From CAVSIS01 sp963814875 (GTDB lineage: Bacteria > Acidobacteriota > Thermoanaerobaculia > Thermoanaerobaculales > Sulfomarinibacteraceae), in contig CAWFFJ010000015.1 of NCBI GenBank assembly GCA_963814875.1, positions 410,661-474,660 of the forward strand: 64,000 bases of DNA, written 5' to 3'. Of the stretch, positions 50,201 through 57,236 are shown in pieces. Below the pieces are notes generated by a model that saw only the letters and a list, made by a program, of their open reading frames with translations, searched no databases and was not told where the DNA came from. The position numbers and the translations under genes were made by a program. Position 1 is the stretch's first letter. Every line of letters begins with the position of its first letter.

Positions 50201-52721
50201 GTGGATCGTTGAGCTGGCGGACGGGGTCGGCCGCGGCGTCGGCGGCCGCGGCGTCTTCCTGACCGGAGCCGACTTCGCGCCCTGGTGGGCGGTGCTGCGC
50301 CACTTCGGCGTGTTCCTCATCCCGCTCGCCGTGCTCGCCGCAGCCTCACTGCGCCGCGCTGCGCTGGTGGCGGTTCCACTCGCCGCGCTCGGGGTCGGAG
50401 CCGGTGCGCTGCTCGGCTCGGGCGCCGCCGCCGTCGCCCTCGGTCTGCTCGGCCTGTTCGTGACCATGGCCACCGTCTCCGACGAACGGCTGCCGCGGCT
50501 GGCATGGTCGCTTGCCGCGCTCGGCGCCACCCTGGTGGCGGTTGCCGAGCGTTTTACCCTGATCGACCGGATGAACACGCTGTTCAAGCTCTACAACGGG
50601 GTGTGGTGGCTGCTCGCCGCGGCCCTCGGCCTGCTCCTGCTGTCGTCCCGGGGATGGAGGCGGTCGCTGCTCCTGTGGGCGTGGCTGCCGCTCGAGGTCG
50701 TGGCGCTGGTCAACCTACCGCTCGGCGTCGCCCAAGGCCTCCGCCAGCCGCGCATGGTCTCGCCCGTGCCGACGCTCAACGGGCAGGCGTTTCTGCCGGT
50801 CCGCGATCCAGACACCTGGTTCGCGGTGCGGGTCCTCCAGGCCGTCGCCCGACCCGGCGACGCCGTCGCGGAGGCGGCCGGCGCCTCCTATGCCGCCTAC
50901 ACCCGGATTGCGATGCACACCGGGCTGGCGACCGTGGTCGGCTGGGAGTACCACCTGCAGCAGCGCGGCCACTCCCTGGCCGAGATCCAGGCGCGTCGTC
51001 GCGACCTCGAGACGCTCTACGCCGGTCCCGATCCGCGCCTACGCCGCGCAGTGCTCGACCGCTACGGCGTGCGCTGGGTCGTGGTCGGTCCGCTCGAGCG
51101 GGCAACCTACGACCTCCGCGGCGAGGCGCCGCTGGCGGGCATCCCGGACGTGGTGCAGATCGCATCTCGTGGACAGACCAGCGTGTGGATGGTGCTGCCG
51201 AGGTGCGACGGCGCGGCGGCGGCCTCGCCGGCGACGCGTGCCCTGTCCGCCGGCCTCGAGCGCCTCGGCCGGGTTCCGGTATCCGTCCCGAGGCCGGTCC
51301 GCGCTCTGTCTCGAGACGCCGACGGCGGTGTCGTGGTCCTGCTGGACGGGACTGTGCTGCGCCTCGGCCCGACGGGCGAGCCGCAAGACACCCTTCCACC
51401 GCCGCCGTGCGACGCGGTCGCCGCCTCATGGTGGCGCGGACGGGTGTGGCTGGGCTGTGGCGACGGGACCGTCGCGGAGGCGAGCGGTGAGGGCTGGTCG
51501 AGCGCTCCGCGCGGAGGGTCGCTCGTCGGGCTCGCTGCGGGCGACCGGCTGTGGGCGTGGGGTGCCGACGGTCTGGTCTCGTCCGGCGACGGTCGAGGCT
51601 GGCGTCGCGAGGCGGCCGGCTCGATCCGCGCCGCGGCCGTGCGCGACGACACGGTCGCCTGGTCCGACGGACGCCGGGTGTGGGTCCGCGACTCCGGGCG
51701 CGCCCGCGAGCTCGGGGCGCCGCCGGACGCGGTGCGCGCGCTCGCCTGGTCAGGCCCGAACCTGTGGGCGCTGCTGCCGGAGGGCCTGGCAAGCAGCGGC
51801 GGAGCGCGACTGCCATGGCGTCGTCGCCTCGCCGATGCGGGCCCGGTCGCGGCGCTCGCCGGCGGAGGGGACGGACTGTGGCTCGTCCGCACCAACGGCG
51901 ACCTCGTTGCCTGGCACGGCGGCGGCTGCGCCGGACTCGTCGTCTTCGCACCGCCCGGCAGAAGCACCGGTCTCGCCGAGCCGCGCGGCCTTGTGGTGTC
52001 GCCGGACGGGTGGTTCGCGGTCGCCGACACCCGCAATCACCGCGTGGTGTGGTTCGGCCTCGACGGGTCATGCCTCGACGAGCTCGGTGCCGAGGGGACC
52101 GTTGTCGGCGCATTCCGCGAACCCTCCGGGCTGGCGTTGGCTCGCGACGGCACGCTTGCCATTGCCGATACCTGGAACGGACGCATCCAGCTGATCGCGC
52201 CCGGTGGCGCGATGCGGGTGGTGGGCCGTGACCTCTACGGGCCGCGCGGGGTCGCGTGGGATGACGCAGGCAACCTCTACATCGCCGACACAGGCAACCG
52301 GCGCGTGCTGCGCGCGACGCCTCCGGACTGGCAGCTGGTTGAAATCGGTGGCCTCGACGCTGCGGCGGTTGGCCTCGCGTGGCTGGGCGACCGGCTGGCG
52401 GCGGCGGTCCCGGTGAAGGGTGTGGTCGCCCTGATCGACCCGGACCGCCGCGAGGTCGAGCGAACCCTGCCGGTCCCGGGTTGGCAGAGCGGAGACCAGC
52501 AGGAGGGGTACGTGGTGCGCCTGCCGTCGGGCGACCTACTGGTCAGTGCACCCGGCCCGGGTGAGCTGTGGCGCCTTGATCCCTCGGGCAAGAGAGAGCC
52601 TGTTCGGGTTTCCACCGGCCTCGACGGCGTCACGGGCCTGGCCGTGGTCGCCGAAGGTCGGGTGCTCGCGGCCCTGACCTGGCAGCACCGGATCGAGCGC
52701 GTTGCCCTCCCCGGGGAGTGA
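47271..52721 (+). CDS. Giant membrane protein: GT-C-like half, DUF2298 (YYY) half and C-terminal beta-propeller
   Basis: 1816 residues. Residues 1-590 look like a GT39/PMT-type glycosyltransferase: many transmembrane helices and the first-loop acid in SPHPDERQVAFVAERL. About 620-1240 is a second polytopic unit of the DUF2298 (Chlor_Arch_YYY) family, with LLYYYGGEILAAWPILL at about 777 and NPWDILVLTAALA. The last 560 residues are soluble beta-propeller blades; clear NHL repeats appear after about 1560 (LAEPRGLVVSPDGWFAVADTRNHRVV, FREPSGLALARDGTLAIADTWNGRI). It probably transfers a sugar at the membrane and uses the propeller for binding, but no family member has a proven reaction that I can name. 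No stop or frame break is seen over 5.4 kb. Confidence 0.8.
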   Translation: MRSRRVWLLLLLAGLLRLAVQGWDSSLRSPHPDERQVAFVAERLHGWFTDPGFYAYGSLHLQLVRLASWLTGDGGHYRGLLVGGRVLSLAASLLALTLGVWMARRAWGKRSAWTVLVLGAWVPLDLQQSHFATVEADHAAWVMAALAGSFWLATGGGTLAAVLAGAAAGASLAVKIASIPLAFPLAVALVLAARGIGLLELARLAAVTGLSAVLSFWLAQPWAFTSAKPPLVVLAALAAATAALTIAAGRTGRARHAAAGIGLTALLGGAVALVAPPLNPAYLAGVGEQVAMVLGRADLAYVRVYHGTLPVLYPARELALWGLGPLLAAAAACAAGLALWRLGSRWRRLVGGPVARGDVALLVLLAWLLPMAGRLATLQVKYLRYWEPLVVPGVMVTAWALARAERLGWRPVVRAVVAGTVVWGLVYVSAFLDPHPHRTAAEWIRMTVQPGQTVAFEHWDETLDLGGVAGVQHVELPSYDLPDNADKAQRWCENLAQADWVVLTSNRVRRTVLANPERFPLTGRLYRLLLAGEAGFTPLTRIDRGPHLLGLRLPVQLADESFVNYDFPRVVVLRRTGTVDPVALVERVSRPLPQLEALGPAGIEHRLVDPLPRLPSVPGRVRQIIDLGLWALLFAASGVAVWALALPALRGWPDAGLGLALTTGWIAPAWLLWFGSEAGLWPVGAATATWIELALLTAGGFAVSRRRRLVVRLVRARGWAMSAVLLVTVAVWLGFLVVRASNPAIHWGEKPMDFSFLNAFLNGRSWPPGEPWLAGLPLLYYYGGEILAAWPILLAGTYPAVGYNLMAAAVPALAAAPLATLGLLVARRRRAAAAWLLPVLVLLTGNLAWPWLVGMARSGRWFDMWWATSRVVPGFAIDEYPLWTALFADLHAHFLALPVVLVAALWGWATVHLKRAWPIAAAACGLAVGVLATTNPWDILVLTAALAIGVVAAVPEGPRAFARLALAAAVSLVVAAPWIVELADGVGRGVGGRGVFLTGADFAPWWAVLRHFGVFLIPLAVLAAASLRRAALVAVPLAALGVGAGALLGSGAAAVALGLLGLFVTMATVSDERLPRLAWSLAALGATLVAVAERFTLIDRMNTLFKLYNGVWWLLAAALGLLLLSSRGWRRSLLLWAWLPLEVVALVNLPLGVAQGLRQPRMVSPVPTLNGQAFLPVRDPDTWFAVRVLQAVARPGDAVAEAAGASYAAYTRIAMHTGLATVVGWEYHLQQRGHSLAEIQARRRDLETLYAGPDPRLRRAVLDRYGVRWVVVGPLERATYDLRGEAPLAGIPDVVQIASRGQTSVWMVLPRCDGAAAASPATRALSAGLERLGRVPVSVPRPVRALSRDADGGVVVLLDGTVLRLGPTGEPQDTLPPPPCDAVAASWWRGRVWLGCGDGTVAEASGEGWSSAPRGGSLVGLAAGDRLWAWGADGLVSSGDGRGWRREAAGSIRAAAVRDDTVAWSDGRRVWVRDSGRARELGAPPDAVRALAWSGPNLWALLPEGLASSGGARLPWRRRLADAGPVAALAGGGDGLWLVRTNGDLVAWHGGGCAGLVVFAPPGRSTGLAEPRGLVVSPDGWFAVADTRNHRVVWFGLDGSCLDELGAEGTVVGAFREPSGLALARDGTLAIADTWNGRIQLIAPGGAMRVVGRDLYGPRGVAWDDAGNLYIADTGNRRVLRATPPDWQLVEIGGLDAAAVGLAWLGDRLAAAVPVKGVVALIDPDRREVERTLPVPGWQSGDQQEGYVVRLPSGDLLVSAPGPGELWRLDPSGKREPVRVSTGLDGVTGLAVVAEGRVLAALTWQHRIERVALPGE

Positions 52722-53476
52722 TGACCGTCCGCGAACGGCTCGACGTCGCCCTCCATCGCCGCGGCCTCGTTTCCTCCCGGGCGCGCGCACAGTCGCTCGT
52801 GCTCGCTGGGCGGGTGCGGGTCGACGGCGTCGTCGTCACTAAGGCGGGGACGCAGGTGACCGCGCACTGCCGCCTCGAGGTCGTCGAGCCCGACCACCCG
52901 TGGGCATCGCGCGGCGCTCTCAAGCTCGAGGCGGCCCTCAACGCGTTCGCCATCGACCCCACCGGACGCGACTGCCTTGACGTCGGCGCCTCGACCGGCG
53001 GCTTCACGGACCTCCTGCTCGCACGCGGTGCCCGGCGCGTGATCGCACTCGACGTCGGCCGCGGCCAGCTCGACTGGCGACTGCGCAGCGACCCGAAGGT
53101 GGTGGTCCTGGAGGGTGTCAACGCCCGTCATCTCGGCGCGGACCAGCTCCCGTTCCCGGTCGACCTCGCGACCGTCGACGTGTCCTTCATCTCGCTGCGG
53201 CTGGTGGTGCCGGCGCTGCTGCCGCACCTGCGCCCTGGCGGCTGGTTGGTGTGCCTGGTCAAGCCGCAGTTCGAGGCCGGGCGTGGGAGCGTGGGCAAAG
53301 GAGGGATCGTTCGCGACGAGACGGTGCGGCGGGCGGCGGTCGACACCACCGTCGCCGCCCTCGAGACCCTCGGCCTCAAGCTCATCGGCGTGGTGCCGTC
53401 CCCGGTCGCCGGCCAGAAAGGCAACCGCGAAGAGCTTGCGGTGTTCCGCATGCCCGAGCCGACCTCGAGGAGTTGA
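52721..53476 (+). CDS. tlyA: TlyA-family rRNA methyltransferase
   Basis: Methylates ribose 2'-O positions in rRNA (TlyA of mycobacteria acts on both subunits). An S4 RNA-binding domain (MTVRERLDVALHRRGLVSSRARAQ, then VLAGRVRVDG) is followed by a FtsJ-like domain. That domain has DVGASTGGFTDLLLARGA, ALDVGRGQLDWRLRSD, TVDVSFISLRLVVPAL, LVKPQFEAGR and KGGIVRD. It has 251 residues. ATG 52721 overlaps the previous stop. Confidence 0.93.
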   Translation: MTVRERLDVALHRRGLVSSRARAQSLVLAGRVRVDGVVVTKAGTQVTAHCRLEVVEPDHPWASRGALKLEAALNAFAIDPTGRDCLDVGASTGGFTDLLLARGARRVIALDVGRGQLDWRLRSDPKVVVLEGVNARHLGADQLPFPVDLATVDVSFISLRLVVPALLPHLRPGGWLVCLVKPQFEAGRGSVGKGGIVRDETVRRAAVDTTVAALETLGLKLIGVVPSPVAGQKGNREELAVFRMPEPTSRS

Positions 53477-53522
53477 CAGGCGGCGGCGGATCGGCGAGCT
53501 TCGGCGCCGTGGAGGCGCAAAC

Positions 53523-53927
53523 ATGGCCGACAACGAGATGACCGTGAGCTTTCCCGGCGGCAAGCGCGTGACCGCCCATTACCTCGGCTTCGACATCCAG
53601 ACCGACCAGAGCGAGAAGTACGGAGGAGAGGCGAGCGCCCCGGAGCCCTACGGCCTCTTTCTCGCCTCGCTGGCAACCTGCGCCGGTATCTACGTGCTCG
53701 GCTTCTGCGCCAAGCGCGACATCCCGACCGAGGGCATCCGCCTGGTCCAGCGCTGGGAGCGGGACGACAAAGGCAAGCTGGCGCGCCTCGGCATCGACAT
53801 CGAGGTGCCTGCCGGCTTCCCGGAGCAGTACCGCGATGCGGTTGTGCGCGCCGCGAGCCAGTGCGCAGTCAAGAAGACCATCGAGAGCCCGCCGGAGATG
53901 ACGGTCCGCACCGTCACAGCAGGTTGA
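53523..53927 (+). CDS. OsmC-family protein
   Basis: 134 residues of the OsmC/Ohr fold, which reduces organic hydroperoxides through two Cys. The family strand SFPGGKRVTAHYLGFDIQTD, the helix PYGLFLASLATCAGIYVLGFCAKR and the second helix VVRAASQCAVKKTIESPPEM are present. Cys residues lie at LATC, GFC and SQC; which pair reacts is not certain. GGAGG lies about ten bases before the ATG. The stop TGA is the first triplet of a CACAGAG repeat. Confidence 0.85.
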   Translation: MADNEMTVSFPGGKRVTAHYLGFDIQTDQSEKYGGEASAPEPYGLFLASLATCAGIYVLGFCAKRDIPTEGIRLVQRWERDDKGKLARLGIDIEVPAGFPEQYRDAVVRAASQCAVKKTIESPPEMTVRTVTAG

Positions 53928-54134
53928 ACCACAGAGGCTCAGCGCGGGCGCTGCCCGCAACCCAAGAGCGCCACAGTGCAGGCCCGAGAGCCAATGCTGC
54001 CGGCTGTGAGCCACAGGCATCGGCCGCCCGAATCCGGGGGCGGGCGGCGGGCAGCCGGCGGCGGGGTCGGGTTCGGCATTCGGGCCGGCGACGCCCCGAC
54101 GTCCCGAACCCGGCTCCCCGCGGCCTGCCGCCCG
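53925..54134. repeat. CACAGAG repeat and large GC-rich hairpin after osmC
   Basis: TGAACCACAGAGGCTCAG starts on the osmC stop codon. Downstream, 54041-54076 and 54104-54134 are long, imperfect inverted repeats (GGGCGGCGGGC... against ...GCCGCCCG, with TCGGGTTCGG against CCGAACCCGG). No gene is seen. Confidence 0.6.
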
Positions 54135-54470
54135 CGGCCTGATCCCGGACCCGAACACTAGGGCGGGAGCAGCCGGGCCCACTGGTAGGGAGCTGGTGGG
54201 CGGAATCCGGGGTCGGGCAGCAGGCTGCAGGCAGCAGGTGACTGGGTCGAGATCCCCGTGGCGATCCTCCGTCAGGCGGATCGACTGGGCGGGCTCATCT
54301 ACGGGCTGCTGCGCGCAGAGCTGCGACGGAACGACCGGTGAGAACCGACCCCTCGGTCACGGCTCGTTTCTCGCGAGTTCAGGGAGCCGTATTCCTCGAT
54401 CAGCGCTGCACTTCCGAGTAGCTGGTTTACAGAATGTCGCCAAACCGAATGGACTTCTGGCCCGGGAGTA
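54135..54470. other. Non-coding or decayed segment between the two repeats
   Basis: No intact gene. Frame 54240-54341 reads IPVAILRQADRLGGLIYGLL RAELRRN in two adjoining parts, which looks like the C-terminal helix of a small helical protein (perhaps a four-helix-bundle type) and then stops. It has no start and is at best a remnant. The rest shows no signal. Confidence 0.25.
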
Positions 54471-54574
54471 GCACAGAGCGGCCCCGATCATGGCGGCGAC
54501 GTGCACCCTGGGACGCGCCGCCGCCATGATCGGCACTCTGTGTTCTTCTCTGTGTTTCCGTGCCTCTGTAGTTA
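54471..54574. repeat. CACAGAG repeat with 15-bp perfect hairpin at the phoH stop
   Basis: CCGATCATGGCGGCG (54484-54498) is repeated in inverse at 54519-54533, flanked by CACAGAG-like arms on both sides. On the minus strand the end reads TAACTACAGAGGCACGG, and its TAA is the phoH stop codon. Confidence 0.75.
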
Positions 54575-56086
54575 CAGTTCGTCGGCCTTGGTCGAGATCG
54601 GGCCCCGATAGTTGTGCCTGAGGCGCACCTGTGCGACCTCGGGCCCGAACGATCGGTAGGTCTCCTTGATCCGGGTCAGCGCGTTGGAGCGCCAGTCGAC
54701 GTATGGATTGTCGATCTGGACAGGGTCCAGGCAGCCGGCGAGAGCCACCTTGGAGCTCGCGCAGAAGCGGCTCATCAGGGTCTTGGCGAGGTGCCGATCG
54801 CCGTTCTGGAGCTCGTCGACGAGCACGATCGAGCGCTCGATGTCGAGGCCCCGCAGCATCGAGGTCGAGAGCATGGTGAGGCGGTCGCCGGCACGGAGGT
54901 CGTTGAGGAAGTCGTGGTCGTTGCCCAGCGACAGGCCCCGGATCGCCTGCAGGAAAGGCTCCAGCCACGGCGACAGCTTGCTCTCGTAGTCGCCCGGCAG
55001 GTAGCCCATCTCGTACTGACTCGACGCCTGCTCGGGGCGGAGCAGCAACAGCCCGTTGTCGTAGCCATAGTCGGGCTGGAGCGGCTGCGACTGGGGCGAG
55101 ACGCGCAGCGCGGTCGGCTGGCCGACCAGCATCGACAGCGCGGCCGCGACCATCAGGCGCGTCTTTCCGGAGCCGGCAGGGCCGTCGAGCACGACCAGTT
55201 GCACCGACGGATCGAGCAGGAACTCCATCGCGAGCACCTGCTCGGGATCGCGCGGGGACAGCCCGAGAATCGGCCGCGGCCGGTACTCGAGCCGTTTGCG
55301 GTCCCAGTACTGGGCCCAGCGAAGGTCCTCGAGGAGTCCTGTCTCGGGGTTTGCGCGGGTGACCAGAGCGGGCCCGTCCGGAGCGCGCAGCACGACGCCG
55401 AGGTTCCAGCCGATCTCGTGGCGGGCGAGGGCGGCGATGTCCGCGATCGGCAGCGTGCGCTCGCCCGGGGCCGCGCTGTCGAGAAACCGCGCAGCGGTCT
55501 CCGCATCCACGGCCACGTCGACAACCCCGCAGTAGACCTCCTCGACCGACTCCAGGGAGACCTTGCCGTAGCGCAGGTTCTCGGCCTGGATTGCGAGAGC
55601 GTCGCACTTCAGGAGGAGGTTGGAATCCTCCGAGATCACCACGACGTCAAACCCAGGGTGGCCGTTGGCCTTGGCGACCTCGGTGATGCGCCGGGCGCTG
55701 GCCAGGATGAGATTGTCGCCCGAGCTGGTGGGATAGGGGGCCACCGTCTCTTCATCGGGCTCCCAGGCGAGGACGCCTCCGGCCGGCGTGTAGCTGAAGA
55801 GGTCCGGGTCGACCTCGTGGCGCAGGAGGCGTTCGACGGCGTGGTGGATCAAACCGTGCCGACGGTACTCCAGCAGCTTGCGAGCGACCTGGCGGGCGGC
55901 ATGACGGACGCCGTCCGACTTGGTCTTGGACGACTGCAACCGGCCCAGCTCCTCGACCACCTGGTGCAGCAACAGGACGACATTGCCGCCGGTCATGAGA
56001 CGGTCGAGGGCGTCGGGATTCTCGATCAGGGCCGAGGTGTCGGGAATGTAGACCGTACCCGAAAGCACGTTTGGGGTGCGATGCAT
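54572..56086 (-). CDS. PIN-domain/PhoH ATPase fusion protein (PhoH2 type)
   Basis: 504 residues. The PIN nuclease domain (about 8-165) opens with YIPDTSALIENPDAL and has conserved acids in the helices (VVEELGRL, SSGDNLILASARRI, VVISEDSNL). The PhoH P-loop domain (about 270-495) has LDGPAGSGKTRLMVAAAL, QPLQPDYGYDNG, FLNDLRAGDR, Walker B SIVLVDELQ and DPVQIDNPYVD. PhoH2 proteins are sequence-specific RNA helicase/nucleases in mycobacteria. No antitoxin gene is visible next to it. The stop codon is supplied by the adjoining repeat. Confidence 0.92.
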   Translation of the reverse strand: MHRTPNVLSGTVYIPDTSALIENPDALDRLMTGGNVVLLLHQVVEELGRLQSSKTKSDGVRHAARQVARKLLEYRRHGLIHHAVERLLRHEVDPDLFSYTPAGGVLAWEPDEETVAPYPTSSGDNLILASARRITEVAKANGHPGFDVVVISEDSNLLLKCDALAIQAENLRYGKVSLESVEEVYCGVVDVAVDAETAARFLDSAAPGERTLPIADIAALARHEIGWNLGVVLRAPDGPALVTRANPETGLLEDLRWAQYWDRKRLEYRPRPILGLSPRDPEQVLAMEFLLDPSVQLVVLDGPAGSGKTRLMVAAALSMLVGQPTALRVSPQSQPLQPDYGYDNGLLLLRPEQASSQYEMGYLPGDYESKLSPWLEPFLQAIRGLSLGNDHDFLNDLRAGDRLTMLSTSMLRGLDIERSIVLVDELQNGDRHLAKTLMSRFCASSKVALAGCLDPVQIDNPYVDWRSNALTRIKETYRSFGPEVAQVRLRHNYRGPISTKADEL

Positions 56087-56463
56087 GGTGTCGTCAGTCT
56101 ACCATTCTGGCGGCCCCCCGGTGTCCTGTACCGGCCGCGGACGAGCGAGCCTCGCCGGCCCCTATGCCGGGCGTCAAGCGAGGAGTGTCGTGCCCAGAGC
56201 GCGGACGAACCGGGAACCTCGAGCGGCGTTGCCGGCGTGGAGGAAACGGGTCTTTGAGGGTGCCGCACGGATGTACGATGGGGCGATGTTGAGCCTGCAC
56301 TTCCCGCCACCTCCCTACTGCCGGCGCCGATCTACCGGCCATCGCCGGCCCTTTCGCGACTCGGCGCCTGCGGCCTATGTACGCATACGACTCGGCGCGT
56401 CGTCGCTCAATGACTCGGCGCTGACAGGCACCTCGACGCCCTCGCGACGTGACGTGGTGAGAA
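56087..56463. other. Non-coding leader region before the thiamine pyrophosphokinase gene
   Basis: No supported gene. TACGAT (56274-56279) lies six bases before ATG 56286, which opens a 62-codon frame that ends at 56474, just inside the next gene. It could be a leaderless leader peptide, or the hexamer could simply set the 5' end of a 180-nt mRNA leader. No THI-box riboswitch sequence was recognised. Confidence 0.35.
56358..56420 (+). repeat. Three direct repeats of GACTCGGCG
   Basis: Exact 9-mers at 56358-56366, 56389-56397 and 56412-56420 (spacings 31 and 23), just upstream of the thiamine pyrophosphokinase start. They may be a protein-binding site or RNA element. Confidence 0.5.
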
Positions 56464-57114
56464 ATGCAGGCTAGTCCTCGCGGCCTCATCGTCGCCTCCG
56501 CTCCGCTCGCCTGGACCGCCGAGCTCGCTGCGCTTGCCGCGGCCGCCTCGCCCCTTCTGGCCGCGGACGGCGGCGCCAACCACCTTGCCCGGCTCGGGCT
56601 GCGCCCGGCCGCCGTGGTCGGGGACCTCGACTCGATCCGGCCGTCAGTCCGTGAATGGCTCGGCGAGGGACTCATGGTGCCCCGACCCGACCAGGACCGG
56701 ACCGACCTCGAGAAGACGGTCGAGCACGCCATTGACGTCCTCGGCACACGACGGCTGACCGTGATCGGCGGACTCGGCGGCCGGGTCGATCACACGGTCG
56801 GCAACCTCGGCCTGCTCGCGCGGCTGGCGCTCGGACCCGACCTCGTGCTGCGCGAGGCGGCGACCGAGGTGCTCGCGGTCTCGGGCGAGCTCGAGCTCGC
56901 GGCCGAGCCGGGCCAGACATGGTCCGTGTGGACCTTTGACCCAGGGGTGCAGGTGACCCTCGAGGGTTTCCGGTGGCCGGTCCGCGGCCTCGCGCTCGAC
57001 GCCGGCGGGCGGCCGTCGATCTCGAACCTCGCCGAGCGTGATCGTGTCCGGGTCATCGCCGCTGGAGGCGCCGCCCTGATCACGCGCCATCTCAGCCACC
57101 CCCCGTATCGTTGA
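56464..57114 (+). CDS. thiN: Thiamine pyrophosphokinase
   Basis: Transfers diphosphate from ATP to thiamine. All motifs are visible in 216 residues: LLAADGGANHLARLG, VVGDLDSIRPSV, PDQDRTDLEKTVEHA, VIGGLGGRVDHTVGNLGL and the late SISNLAERDRVRVIA. The ATG at 56464 has only a weak ribosome site. The stop TGA opens a degenerate CACAGA repeat. The only other gene with a possible thiamine link is yjbQ, 16 kb upstream. Confidence 0.92.
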   Translation: MQASPRGLIVASAPLAWTAELAALAAAASPLLAADGGANHLARLGLRPAAVVGDLDSIRPSVREWLGEGLMVPRPDQDRTDLEKTVEHAIDVLGTRRLTVIGGLGGRVDHTVGNLGLLARLALGPDLVLREAATEVLAVSGELELAAEPGQTWSVWTFDPGVQVTLEGFRWPVRGLALDAGGRPSISNLAERDRVRVIAAGGAALITRHLSHPPYR

Positions 57115-57170
57115 AACACAGAAGATAGAACCACCAAGGCACCAAGCCAGCGCCGGGCCTTCACAGAGAC
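57112..57170 (+). repeat. Degenerate ACACAGA / CCACCAAGGCACCAAG repeat at the thiN stop
   Basis: TGAAACACAGAAGATAG starts on the thiN stop, followed by AACCACCAAGGCACCAAG. It belongs to the same family of stop-codon repeats, though in weaker form. Confidence 0.45.
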
Positions 57171-57236
57171 GCGGCCGTGCTTCGCGCGGCGGGACTCCGG
57201 CTACGGTCCGGGTTCTCCCCATCTCCTGCGTTCATG

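Noticed and set aside
54614..56257. 547-codon plus-strand open frame over phoH
   Set aside because: Antisense to a clear PIN-PhoH gene; composition typical of shadow frames.
56087..56463. TPP riboswitch before thiN
   Set aside because: No THI-box sequence or matching helices could be found by reading.
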